A stretch of DNA of 64,000 bases from Arthrobacter woluwensis (lineage in GTDB: Bacteria; Actinomycetota; Actinomycetes; Actinomycetales; Micrococcaceae). Positions 24,762 to 32,758 of the stretch are shown piece after piece (position 1 is the stretch's first letter; each line of letters begins with the position of its first letter). A program made the translations under genes and the position numbers. The stretch spans positions 806,001-870,000 of the forward strand of contig NZ_FNSN01000003.1 in NCBI RefSeq assembly GCF_900105345.1, given 5' to 3'. The notes under the pieces are model-generated. The model was not told the origin of the DNA, made no database searches, and saw only the letters and a program-made list of their open reading frames with translations.

Positions 24762-25496
24762 ATGAAAATCCTGGTTGCCAACGTCAACACCACGCAGACC
24801 ATGACGGACTCCATCGCGGCGCAGGCCCGTGCCGTCGCCGCCCCCGACACCGAGATCGTGGGCATCACGCCGCGGTTCGGCGCCGACTCCTGCGAGGGGA
24901 ACTTCGAAAGCTACCTCGCCGCGATCGCGGTCATGGACTCGGTCGTGAACTACGACGGCGAGTTCGACGCCGTCGTGCAGGCCGGCTACGGCGAGCACGG
25001 CCGGGAGGGCCTGCAGGAACTGCTCGACGTCCCGGTCGTCGACATCACCGAGGCCGCCGCGAGCACCGCGATGTACCTGGGCCACAAGTACTCCGTGGTC
25101 ACCACCCTGGACCGGGCCGTGCCGCTCATCGAGGACCGGCTCAAGCTGGCCGGCCTGGACGACCGCTGCGCCTCGGTCCGCGCTAGCGGCATGGCCGTGC
25201 TCGAACTCGAGGAGCACCCGGAGCGCGCCGTCGAGGCGATCGTCCGCCAGGCCGAGCTCGCCGTCACGGAGGACAAGGCCGAGGTGATCGTGCTCGGCTG
25301 CGGCGGCATGGCGAACCTGGACGAGCAGATCCGGGAGCGCTGCGGCGTCCCGGTCGTGGACGGCGTGGCCGCGGCCGTGCTGGTCGCCGAATCGCTCGTG
25401 CGGCTGGGCCTGTCCACCTCGAAGGTCCGCACGTATGCGGCGCCGCGGCCCAAGACGGTCATCGGCTGGCCCATCACGCAGGGTCCCGTACGGTAG
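24762..25496 (+). CDS. Asp/Glu/hydantoin racemase-family protein lacking one catalytic cysteine
   Basis: A 244-residue protein like hydantoin and allantoin racemases: it starts [18 protein letters not shown] and has [19 protein letters not shown] and [12 protein letters not shown], the latter carrying the second catalytic cysteine. The first catalytic cysteine, in relatives within an ACFxDPG-type motif, is replaced here by glycine (QAGYGEHG, G75). A two-base racemase needs both, so this protein may be a one-cysteine isomerase or decarboxylase, or inactive. Good start with GGGAGAG. It follows the permease by 103 bases and precedes the SDR by 40, in the same operon, which supports a role with allantoin or a related ureide. 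Confidence 0.8.
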   Translation: MKILVANVNTTQTMTDSIAAQARAVAAPDTEIVGITPRFGADSCEGNFESYLAAIAVMDSVVNYDGEFDAVVQAGYGEHGREGLQELLDVPVVDITEAAASTAMYLGHKYSVVTTLDRAVPLIEDRLKLAGLDDRCASVRASGMAVLELEEHPERAVEAIVRQAELAVTEDKAEVIVLGCGGMANLDEQIRERCGVPVVDGVAAAVLVAESLVRLGLSTSKVRTYAAPRPKTVIGWPITQGPVR

Positions 25497-25536
25497 TCCC
25501 CAGCACAGCCCGGTTCCAGGAAGAGCAGGATCGATC

Positions 25537-26325
25537 ATGAACACCACCGACAGCGCAGCCCAGCCGACGGACGGCGGGCTCCCCGCGAGGATCGCGGTCG
25601 TCACGGGCGCCGGGTCCGGCATCGGCCGCGCGGTCGCACGCCTCTTCCTGGCCGAGGGCTGGGGCGTGGTGCTCGCCGGGCGGCGGGCCGCCGCACTCGA
25701 GGAGACCGCGGCCGGCTCGCCCCAGGCGCTCGTGGCGCCCTGCGACGTGACCGTCCCCGACGACGTCGCGCGCCTCTTCGCCGCGGCCCGTGAGCGTTTC
25801 GGACGGGTGGACGTCCTGTTCAACAACGCCGGGATCTTCGGCCCCAGCGGGGCGGTGGACACGGTGGACGCCGCGGGCTTCGAGGAGACCCTGCGGATCA
25901 ACGTCACCGGATCGTTCCTCTGCGCCGCCGAGGCGGTGCGCGTGATGAAGGAGCAGGAGCCGCAGGGCGGCCGCATCATCAACAACGGCTCGATCTCGGC
26001 GCACTCACCGCGTCCCCTCTCCGTGGCCTACACCGTGAGCAAGCACGCCATCAGCGGTCTGACGAAGAGCATCGAGCTGGACGGCCGGCCGTTCGGCATC
26101 ACCTGCGGCCAGATCGACATCGGCAACACCCGCACGGAGATCATGGACGTGATCGGCGTGGGGGACGGAGCGCTGCAGGCGGACGGTTCGCGCAAGGTGG
26201 AGCCCATGTTCCCGGTCGAGGACGCAGCCCGCGCGGTGCTCCTCATGGCGTCGATGCCGCCGAGTGCTTCGGTGGGCAGCCTCCTGGTGACGGCGGCCGG
26301 AATGCCCTTCGTCGGACGCGGCTGA
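25537..26325 (+). CDS. SDR-family oxidoreductase
   Basis: A 262-residue classical short-chain dehydrogenase. The cofactor motif is TGAGSGIG (near residue 24), followed by NNAG and the catalytic set S-Y-K in [23 protein letters not shown]. The C-terminal part has [11 protein letters not shown]. The arginines after the Rossmann beta-2 strand (AGRR) suggest NADP use. Third gene of the permease operon, so a purine-derived hydroxy or keto acid (for example ureidoglycolate or tartronate semialdehyde) is a reasonable guess for the substrate, but nothing in the sequence fixes it. Confidence 0.88.
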   Translation: MNTTDSAAQPTDGGLPARIAVVTGAGSGIGRAVARLFLAEGWGVVLAGRRAAALEETAAGSPQALVAPCDVTVPDDVARLFAAARERFGRVDVLFNNAGIFGPSGAVDTVDAAGFEETLRINVTGSFLCAAEAVRVMKEQEPQGGRIINNGSISAHSPRPLSVAYTVSKHAISGLTKSIELDGRPFGITCGQIDIGNTRTEIMDVIGVGDGALQADGSRKVEPMFPVEDAARAVLLMASMPPSASVGSLLVTAAGMPFVGRG

Positions 26326-26384
26326 GGGCCTTCCGTGAAGGGCCCGGAATTATGAGCCATTCCGAATAAAGCGGATATTACTGA

Positions 26385-26399
26385 TTTCACATGATGGAA
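26385..26399. promoter_or_regulatory. Putative AllR/IclR operator upstream of the MFS carrier
   Basis: TTTCACATGATGGAA matches the consensus and lies just upstream of the promoter at 26413-26441. A second palindrome TTCCCTTGTGGAA (26408-26420) nearby has a shorter spacing. Confidence 0.55.
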
Positions 26400-26412
26400 A
26401 CAAATTATTCCC

Positions 26413-26441
26413 TTGTGGAATCGATGTGATCTTCGTTACCT
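26413..26441 (+). promoter_or_regulatory. Possible promoter of the MFS carrier
   Basis: TTGTGG (26413-26418), 17 bases, TTACCT (26436-26441). A modest match. Confidence 0.45.
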
Positions 26442-26490
26442 TGGGGTTCACCCGGAAGCCGGGCGCAATCCCAAGAGAATGGTTCAGGAC

Positions 26491-26652
26491 ATGAAGATCC
26501 CCACCGAAGCGGAGCTGAAGGCGAGTTCGGCCCCGCGGACGAAGACGCCGCAGTGCCGGCCGCTCTTCCTCCAGATTCTGATCGCCGTCGTCGCAGGTCT
26601 CACGATCGGGCGATTCAGCCCGAGCGTCCCGGTGGGGGGACGCCATGTCTGA
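26491..26652 (+). pseudogene. Short frame resembling the N-terminus of DctA, coupled to the MFS gene
   Basis: A 53-residue frame starting MKIPTEAELKASS. Its second half, CRPLFLQILIAVVAGLTIGRFSP, looks like the first transmembrane helix of a DctA-type dicarboxylate carrier, which then breaks off into VPVGGRHV and a stop. The stop lies inside the start region of the MFS gene (8-base overlap), so translation of this frame could deliver ribosomes to the carrier. It may be the remnant left when a dctA gene was replaced by the MFS gene, or a small membrane peptide that is now used as a leader. An upstream ATG at 26479 is also possible. Confidence 0.5.
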
Positions 26653-28021
26653 CAACCAGAGGGCCGTGGATCAGAACTCGGCCACCACGCCGCTTCCGGT
26701 GAACATCGCGCGGGCGGGCAAGAAGGGCTGGGTCCGCTGGTCGATCGGCATCCTGCTGTTCTTCGCGGTGCTGATCAACTACATCGACCGCAGCTCGATG
26801 TCCGTGGCGGAGCACGACATGCGGATGGAATTCGGCATGACCGAAGGCCAGATCGGCATCATCCTCGGCAGCTTCGGCTGGACCTACGCCATCATGCAGA
26901 TCCCCATGGGCATGCTGCTGGACAAGATCGGGATCAAGTGGGTCATGCGGGTCGCGACCACTCTGTGGGCGATCTCCTGCTTCCTGACCGCGGCGGTCAG
27001 CGGCATGGGCCTGCTCCTGGTCGCCCGGCTGATCCTCGGCCTCGCGGAGGCCCCGATCTTCCCGGGCGCCATGAAGACCACCGGTTACTGGTTCCCGCGG
27101 TCCGAGCGCGGCATGGCGACCGTGATCTTCGACAGCGGCCAGCGCCTCTCCAATGTGATCGGCTTCCCGATCGTCGGCGCCGCCGTGGCCATGTTCGGCT
27201 GGCGTGGCGCGTTCATCACCATCGGTGTCCTCAGCCTCATCTACACGGCCGTCTTCTTCATCCGTTACCGCGACCCGAAGGAGATGAACCGCAAGGGCAA
27301 GCTGAGCGACGCCGAACTGGAGCACATCGTCTCCGGTGGGGCTCAGGATGAGGACGCCCCCAAGCCCAACCCCCTCAACAACCTCGGCTACATCCTGCGC
27401 CAGCGCAAGGTGTGGGGCATGTCGCTCGGTCTCGGCTGCGCCGGCTATGTGCAGTGGATGCTGCTCACCTGGCTCCCGGGCTTCCTGCAGTCGCAGATGC
27501 ACATGGACGTCGCCAAGTCCGGCCTCGTCACCGCGGTTCCGTGGCTGTTCGCCGTGATCGTCCAGTACGCCCTGCCGGGCTGGTGGCTCGACCGCCTCAT
27601 CAAGAACGGGAAGTCCAGCACCACCGTCCGCCGCGTCTTCATCATCGGCGGCATGCTGCTGGCCATCACGATCGCCGGCACCGCCTTCACCACGGACCTC
27701 TTCTGGTCACTCGTGTGGATCACCCTCGGGACCACCGGCATCACCATCGCCTTCAGCGTGACGAACTCGCTGCCGGCCCTGATCGCCCCGGAAGGCGCCG
27801 TGGGCGCCACGGGCGCCGTCATGAACACCGTGAACAACATCATCGGCACGACGGCGCCGATCGTCACCGGCTTCATCGTCCAGTTCACGGGCAGCTTCGC
27901 GATGGCGTTCGTCGTCGCCGGCGTCATGCTGGTCATCGGCATCATCTTCTACACGGTGGTCCTTGGACGGATCGAGCCCATCCCGCCGAACCCGGCGACC
28001 CTCACGGAGCAGGCCGCCTGA
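26645..28021 (+). CDS. MFS transporter, anion:cation symporter group
   Basis: A 458-residue 12-helix carrier. The start WSIGILLFFAVLINYIDRSSMSVAEHDM and the motif LLDKIGIKWVMRVATTLWAISC are typical of the ACS group (hexuronate, glucarate, tartrate and other organic anions). EAPIFPGAMKTTGYWFPRSERGMA is the group's conserved loop. ATG 26645 lies after a G-rich ribosome site. It sits downstream of an AllR-type operator at the edge of the purine island, so an acid from purine breakdown (ureidoglycolate, glyoxylate, tartronate or similar) is plausible. A perfect hairpin follows the stop. Confidence 0.88.
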   Translation: MSDNQRAVDQNSATTPLPVNIARAGKKGWVRWSIGILLFFAVLINYIDRSSMSVAEHDMRMEFGMTEGQIGIILGSFGWTYAIMQIPMGMLLDKIGIKWVMRVATTLWAISCFLTAAVSGMGLLLVARLILGLAEAPIFPGAMKTTGYWFPRSERGMATVIFDSGQRLSNVIGFPIVGAAVAMFGWRGAFITIGVLSLIYTAVFFIRYRDPKEMNRKGKLSDAELEHIVSGGAQDEDAPKPNPLNNLGYILRQRKVWGMSLGLGCAGYVQWMLLTWLPGFLQSQMHMDVAKSGLVTAVPWLFAVIVQYALPGWWLDRLIKNGKSSTTVRRVFIIGGMLLAITIAGTAFTTDLFWSLVWITLGTTGITIAFSVTNSLPALIAPEGAVGATGAVMNTVNNIIGTTAPIVTGFIVQFTGSFAMAFVVAGVMLVIGIIFYTVVLGRIEPIPPNPATLTEQAA

Positions 28022-28034
28022 GGCCCTTCGCTCG

Positions 28035-28082
28035 CAGAACGCCCCAGGGGCGCGGTGTGAACCGCGCCCCTGGGGCGTTCTG
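28035..28082. terminator. Strong hairpin after the MFS gene
   Basis: Two perfectly complementary 21-base arms (28035-28055 and 28062-28082) around a 6-base loop, starting CAGAACGCCCCAGGGG. No long T run follows. It closes the purine island and separates it from the convergent DCC1 gene. Confidence 0.75.
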
Positions 28083-28157
28083 GTGTTGCGGGTCGGATGC
28101 CCGCCGATCAGTGCGGGTCGGCGCAGCTCAGGTCGGCTCGGCTCAGAGCAGTGTGCC

Positions 28158-28562
28158 TCAGAGCGCGCAGCCTGCTCCCGGCACGGCGGCCGAGCAGTCC
28201 TGGGGGTGTTCCGTGCACCAGGGGCTCACACCCGGGAGGCGGTAGCGGTGGGCGGCGACCCAGCTGTACACGGCCTCCTGGAGGCGTCCGACGCCGGGGA
28301 TCCGGTAGAACGTGGCGAAGAAGCGGCCTCCCACGGCGGTGTCGAGGATCGCGGCGATGGCGCGGGCGCCGCGGAAGCGACCGCCGTCGTCGGTCAGGGC
28401 CCAGACGGCGGACCGCGCCTCCTCGTGGCTCAGGCGGAAGGCGTCCAGCGTGAGAGGATCCTGGAACGGGTGGAAGGCGATCCGGTGGTGCCGGTCCAGT
28501 CGCCGCACCCAGCCCACGGCACGGGTGCAGAACCCGCATTGCCCGTCGAACACCGCGTCCAT
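28158..28562 (-). CDS. DCC1-like thiol-disulfide oxidoreductase (DUF393)
   Basis: A 134-residue protein with the family motif at its start, VFDGQCGFCTRAVGWVRRLDRHHRI (the D-G-x-C-x-x-C redox pair), followed by HPFQDP, a variable middle with RGARAIAAIL, and RIPGVGRLQEAVYSWVAAHRYRLPG. Substrate and partners of this family are unknown. A pair of extra cysteines is near the C-terminus (PWCTEHPQDC). It is transcribed alone, convergent with the MFS gene. Confidence 0.87.
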   Translation of the reverse strand: MDAVFDGQCGFCTRAVGWVRRLDRHHRIAFHPFQDPLTLDAFRLSHEEARSAVWALTDDGGRFRGARAIAAILDTAVGGRFFATFYRIPGVGRLQEAVYSWVAAHRYRLPGVSPWCTEHPQDCSAAVPGAGCAL

Positions 28563-28675
28563 GACAACCCCCGCTCCATCCCGGCCCGCAGGCCCGGGAT
28601 TCCGGGCGCGTGACCTGCTCTCATCGTAACTCCGGTTGCGGAAGTGTGAGTCTGTGATCCTGCCCGCTCGGCGAA

Positions 28676-28745
28676 GTGATCAAAACCACACATTGATGAT
28701 TTTTTGTGATCAATATCGCCTCTAATAGTGCGAGATCAATCACAC
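28676..28745 (+). promoter_or_regulatory. Control region of the sugar-porter gene with three GATCAA repeats
   Basis: GTGATCAA occurs at 28676 and 28706 (30 bases apart) and GATCAA again at 28734. A likely -10, TAATAG (28723-28728), has a poor -35 (T run at 28700-28705, 17-base spacer). The repeats flank the -10 on both sides, as an operator array would. The 283-base gap 28563-28845 holds nothing else. Confidence 0.5.
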
Positions 28746-28845
28746 TCTGCGTAGACTGAGGGCAACAGAATTCCTCTGGTCCCCGCCCGGCCCCGGCCGC
28801 GAGGACTGCAAGGGCCGGATCGGTCCCCAACCTTCAGGAGATGCA

Positions 28846-30231
28846 GTGTCGCTTATCCAGGACATCAGGAGCACGCCCCGTGCGGGGCTCCTGGCAGGCA
28901 TTACCGCCGCCGCGGTCGGCATCATTTACGGTTACGACTCCTCCAACATCGGCGGCGCGCTGCTCTTCCTCAAGGATGAGTTCCGGCTCGACGACGCCGG
29001 GCTGGGGCTCGTGACCACCACCGTCGTGATCGGCGAAGTGGTGGGCGCGCTGCTCGGCGGCGTGCTGGCCAACAAGCTCGGGCGCAAGCTCTCCATGGTC
29101 CTGGTGGCGGCGGGCTACGCCATCTTCGCCCTGCTCAGCGGTCTGACCCCGAACCTCGAGGTCCTGGTGGCGGCCCGCCTGTTCCTCGGCCTGACCGTCG
29201 GTGTCTCCATCGTGGTGGTCCCGGTGTTCGTCGCCGAGAGCTCGCCGGCGAAGATCCGCGGCGCCATGCTCGTGGCCTATCAGGTGGCCACCGTCTTCGG
29301 CATCATCCTCGGATACCTCGTGGCCTGGGCGCTGTCCGACGCCGGCGCCTGGCGCTGGATGCTCGGCCTCGCCGCCATCCCCTCGCTGCTCGTCTTCCTC
29401 CTCGTGATCCGCATCCCGGACACGTCCCGCTGGTACGTCATGAAGGGCCGGATCGACGAGGCCCGCGCCACCCTCGCCAACATCGAACCCGACGCGGACA
29501 TCGACCGCGAGATCGCCGACATGCAGGCCGCGCTGAGCGAGGAGAAGGGCGGCGCCCTCAAGGAGATGCTCCGCAAGCCGTACCTGCGCGCCACCATCTT
29601 CGTGGTCATCCTCGGCTTCTTCATCCAGATCACCGGCATCAACGCGATCGTCTACTACAGCCCCATCCTCTTCAAGTCCATGGGCTTCGAGGGCAACGCC
29701 GCCATCCTGGGCCTGCCCGCGCTCGTCCAGGCCGTCGCCCTAGTGGCCGTCTTCATCTCGCTCTCCCTCGTGGACCGCGTCGGACGCCGTCCGATCCTGC
29801 TCGGCGGCATCGCCATGATGATCGCGGCGAACATCCTCCTGGTGGGCGTCTTCATCGCGGGCGGCAGCAGCTTCGGCGGCATCCTCACGGCCCTGGGCTT
29901 CATCGGGGTCCTGCTCTTCACGGTCGGGTTCACGTTCGGCTTCGGCGCCCTGGTGTGGGTCTACGCCGGCGAGAGCTTCCCAGCCCGGCTCCGCTCCCTG
30001 GGCTCCTCGGTCATGCTGACGAGCGACCTCGTCGCCAACGTGATCGTCGGATTCCTCTTCCTGCCCATGCTCAGCGGCCTCGGCGGCGTGGGGACGTTCC
30101 TGGTCTTCGGCCTCCTGGCGCTCGCGGCCTTCGGCTTCGTCTACAAGTTCGCCCCGGAGACCAAGGGCAAGAACCTCGAGGACATCCGCATCTTCTGGGA
30201 GAACGGCGGCCGCTGGGAAGCGAAGCGCTAG
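28846..30231 (+). CDS. MFS sugar porter
   Basis: A 461-residue carrier of the sugar porter family. Visible signatures: GYDSSNIGGALLFL in helix 1, LANKLGRKLSM, VPVFVAESSPAKIRGAML (the PESPR-like loop), QITGINAIVYYSPILF in helix 7, DRVGRRPILL, and the terminal PETKGKNLEDI. These fit uptake of a hexose, pentose or polyol such as inositol by proton symport. GTG 28846 has AGGAG five bases before it; an overlapping ATG at 28841 is out of frame. Monocistronic, with a strong hairpin after it. Substrate not determined. Confidence 0.9.
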   Translation: MSLIQDIRSTPRAGLLAGITAAAVGIIYGYDSSNIGGALLFLKDEFRLDDAGLGLVTTTVVIGEVVGALLGGVLANKLGRKLSMVLVAAGYAIFALLSGLTPNLEVLVAARLFLGLTVGVSIVVVPVFVAESSPAKIRGAMLVAYQVATVFGIILGYLVAWALSDAGAWRWMLGLAAIPSLLVFLLVIRIPDTSRWYVMKGRIDEARATLANIEPDADIDREIADMQAALSEEKGGALKEMLRKPYLRATIFVVILGFFIQITGINAIVYYSPILFKSMGFEGNAAILGLPALVQAVALVAVFISLSLVDRVGRRPILLGGIAMMIAANILLVGVFIAGGSSFGGILTALGFIGVLLFTVGFTFGFGALVWVYAGESFPARLRSLGSSVMLTSDLVANVIVGFLFLPMLSGLGGVGTFLVFGLLALAAFGFVYKFAPETKGKNLEDIRIFWENGGRWEAKR

Positions 30232-30246
30232 CCCTCACCCTCAGCC

Positions 30247-30298
30247 CGCACCACGACGGCGGCGCCCCCTCGCGCGAGGGGGTGCCGCCGTCGTCGTG
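30247..30298. terminator. Hairpin after the sugar porter
   Basis: GCAC-ACGACGGCGGC-CCCCCTC pairs with its complement around GCGC with two single-base mismatches, 15 bases after the stop. Confidence 0.7.
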
Positions 30299-30404
30299 CC
30301 AGGGGGAGGGAAGCGGCCGAGCGCGCCTCGCCGCCCACGCCCGGGCCGGGTCTGAGGACGCCGGAACTCTCGCCGTTCCGGCCGGGCGGACCTAGACTCG
30401 CAGT

Positions 30405-31148
30405 GTGGACACGAAACGCAGGGTGAACAGCAACGACGCCGCCCACCGGGGCGCCCCCGTCAACCGGGGCCTGGCCCTGTTCCGCGCGTTCTTCGCGCTC
30501 CTGGGGCTGGCCGCCATCGTGACGCAGCTGGTCGCCCTGCTGCTGCGGACGCCGCCCGGGAAGGTCAGCAATTTCTTCAGCTACTTCACCATCCAGTCGA
30601 ACGTGATCGTGGTGGTCGTGCTGACGATCGCCGCCGTCGCCGCGTGGCGCGGGCGAGGCGCCCGCTGGCTGGACTATCTCCGGGGCGCGGCCACCGTCTA
30701 CATCTCGATCACGGGCGTGGTCTACAGCCTTCTGCTGTCCGACATCGACGTCGACACCTCGCTGGCCTGGGTCAATGTGGTGCTGCATTACACGATCCCG
30801 ACCATCACGGTCATCGACTGGCTCGTCGATCTGCCGTCCCCGCGGATCGGCCTGCGCGCAGCGCTCATCTGGCTCGCCTACCCCGCGCTGTACCTGGTGT
30901 ACAGCCTGGTCCGGGGTCCGCTCGTGGACTGGTACCCCTACCCCTTCCTGGACCCCCGGATCTCCGGCTACGGGCAGGTGGCGGTCATGAGCGTGGTGAT
31001 CGCGGTGGCGGCGTTCGCGTTCGTGGCCGCCGCGGCGCTGTCCACACGGCTGGCGGGCTCGCGCGTGCATGTGCACCAGCACCGGGAGCCGGATGCCCAG
31101 CCGGACGGCCGGCGTGACGCGGCGGGGGCCGGGACCGTCGACGCCTGA
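30405..31148 (+). CDS. Pr6Pr-family integral membrane protein
   Basis: A 247-residue protein with about six transmembrane helices, a short basic N-terminus and a hydrophilic C-terminal tail (HVHQHREPDAQPDGRR). FFSYFTIQSNVIVVVVL, LHYTIPTITVIDWLVDLP and YPYPFLDP mark the Pr6Pr family, whose role is unknown. A -10 like TAGACT is at 30393-30398, only seven bases before the GTG start, and no ribosome site is present, so the message is probably leaderless. Confidence 0.83.
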   Translation: MDTKRRVNSNDAAHRGAPVNRGLALFRAFFALLGLAAIVTQLVALLLRTPPGKVSNFFSYFTIQSNVIVVVVLTIAAVAAWRGRGARWLDYLRGAATVYISITGVVYSLLLSDIDVDTSLAWVNVVLHYTIPTITVIDWLVDLPSPRIGLRAALIWLAYPALYLVYSLVRGPLVDWYPYPFLDPRISGYGQVAVMSVVIAVAAFAFVAAAALSTRLAGSRVHVHQHREPDAQPDGRRDAAGAGTVDA

Positions 31149-31165
31149 GGCTCCGCCCAGCTCAC

Positions 31166-31546
31166 TCAGCTCAGCGGCAGCTGCTCGCTGAGATCGGCGC
31201 GGGTCCCGGACGCCACGACGCGCCCGGCCGCGACGGCATCGGCCCAGTCCAGGGTTCCGGTCACGAGTTCCAGCCACGTCACGGCGTCCGTCTCGATCAC
31301 ATTGGGCGGTGTGCCTCGGGTGTGTCGGGGACCCTCGATGCACTGCGTGACCCCGAACGGCGGGACCCGCACCTCCACGGAATTGCCGGGGGCGCGGGCC
31401 GTCAGCTCTTCCAGGGCGTACCGCACGGCCATGGCGGTCGTCGCCCGGGGCAGGGCCGTGTCCGCCGACCCGGCCCTGGCCGCCTGCCAGGACGCCAGAG
31501 CCGCCTGGCCTTCCGCGACGTCGATCCGTCGTCGTGCGCCTGCCAT
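31166..31546 (-). CDS. Sterol carrier family protein
   Basis: A 126-residue protein beginning [14 protein letters not shown]. The pattern [66 protein letters not shown] matches small actinobacterial proteins annotated as sterol carrier family, with an SCP2-like fold that may bind a lipid or CoA ester. It starts eight bases after the stop of the asparaginase gene on the same strand, so the two are co-transcribed. No membrane segment. Function unknown. Confidence 0.75.
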   Translation of the reverse strand: MAGARRRIDVAEGQAALASWQAARAGSADTALPRATTAMAVRYALEELTARAPGNSVEVRVPPFGVTQCIEGPRHTRGTPPNVIETDAVTWLELVTGTLDWADAVAAGRVVASGTRADLSEQLPLS

Positions 31547-31554
31547 CCCCGCTC

Positions 31555-32571
31555 CTAACCCAGCAGCGCCATGACGGGGGTGCCCAGGCGCAGTCCGCCC
31601 ACGGGGCGCCCGCCGCCGAGCACCGGTTCCACGATCTGTTCCAGGACGGCCGCCACCGGACCCACTTCGAGGGCTCCGGCAGCGGTCAGCAGGGTCAGCG
31701 CCACGAGGGACGCCGCACGGAGATTGCCGTCCAGGATCTTCAGGGCCACCGTCGCGCCGGAGGGCGCGGCCATGACCATGACGCCCTCGGCTCCCAGCTT
31801 GGCGATCACGCCCAGCTCCTCCATCACCACCGTGTTCGCCTCGCCCTTGCCCTGCACGGCCCAGGGGTAATCGAGCATCGAGGTGGCGATCGTGGCCGCG
31901 CGGGCGTCGGCGTTCTTGTCGCCGGGAGCCTTCGCCAGCCGTGAGTACGCGCGGGCCAGTCCCGTCAGGGAGACCGCGGCGACCGGGGCGCCGCAGCCGT
32001 CCGTGCCGAGGTGGGCGATGCGCTCGCCGGTGAACTCCTCGATCACGCTGCCCACCAGGCGCTGCAGCGGGTGGTTCGGTTCCAGATAGCCCGACTTGTT
32101 CCAGTCGTTCTCGGTGCACGCCCACAGGAACGCGGCGTGCTTGCCGGAGCAGTTGAACGCCACTCGGCTGCGGCCCTTGTCGGTGCGCACCAGCCAGTTA
32201 CGGGCGGTCTCGTCCTGCGGCCAGTCGGCGGGGCACTGGAGATCGGTCTCCTTGTTGCCGCCGGCCCGGAGCATCCCCTCGACCACGTCCATGTGCTCCA
32301 GCGACCCGACGTGGCTGGCAGCGGCCAGAGCCACCTGGGCGCCCCGCAGGGGGACACCGGCGCGCATCGAGGCGAGCGCCTGGAACGGCTTGAGCGCGGA
32401 ACGGGCGAACACCGGGGCGTCCACGTCCCCGAGGGCCGTGACCACGTGGCCGTCTCCGGAGAGGACGACGGCGGACCCGAGGTGCCGCGATTCGATGAAG
32501 CCGCTGCGTTCCAGGACGGCGAGTTCCACCGCGGAGTCGGCGTCGAAGGTCGCCAATGAGGTGTGGGGCAT
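31555..32571 (-). CDS. L-asparaginase, Rhizobium etli (ReAV) type
   Basis: A 338-residue protein of the asparaginase family typified by R. etli, unrelated to the E. coli types. [46 protein letters not shown] and GTDGCGAPV are visible; the C-S-G-K set and the cysteine of TDGCG correspond to the zinc-binding site of that family. It should hydrolyse asparagine to aspartate and ammonia in the cytoplasm. Downstream partner is the sterol-carrier-family gene. A 59-bp palindrome lies before its start. Confidence 0.88.
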   Translation of the reverse strand: MPHTSLATFDADSAVELAVLERSGFIESRHLGSAVVLSGDGHVVTALGDVDAPVFARSALKPFQALASMRAGVPLRGAQVALAAASHVGSLEHMDVVEGMLRAGGNKETDLQCPADWPQDETARNWLVRTDKGRSRVAFNCSGKHAAFLWACTENDWNKSGYLEPNHPLQRLVGSVIEEFTGERIAHLGTDGCGAPVAAVSLTGLARAYSRLAKAPGDKNADARAATIATSMLDYPWAVQGKGEANTVVMEELGVIAKLGAEGVMVMAAPSGATVALKILDGNLRAASLVALTLLTAAGALEVGPVAAVLEQIVEPVLGGGRPVGGLRLGTPVMALLG

Positions 32572-32607
32572 ACCGCCAGTTTATGGCCCCGCGCCGGTCC
32601 TCTCGGG

Positions 32608-32666
32608 TTGCGTGCTCAGCAGATGCGGGTGTTTCGGCCGAGCACCCGCATCTGCTGAGCACACAA
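32608..32666. repeat. 59-bp palindrome, family 2, copy 1
   Basis: Inner arms GTGCTCAGCAGATGCGGGTG (32612-32631) and its complement (32643-32662) are perfect over 20 bp; the outer TTGC/ACAA extends pairing with one mismatch. It matches the element at 43490-43548 in outer sequence and in total length. Confidence 0.85.
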
Positions 32667-32758
32667 GGTGAGCGCACGGCCCGGACCCGTCCCGCCGGGA
32701 CGTCACCGTTCCTCGTGGACTGGGCGTGCCCGAGGCCCGCCCAGTACCCTTGGTGTCT

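Noticed and set aside
26408-26420. TTCCCTTGTGGAA as another copy of the 15-bp operator
   Set aside because: Only 13 bp long, with a different centre; kept out of the consensus.
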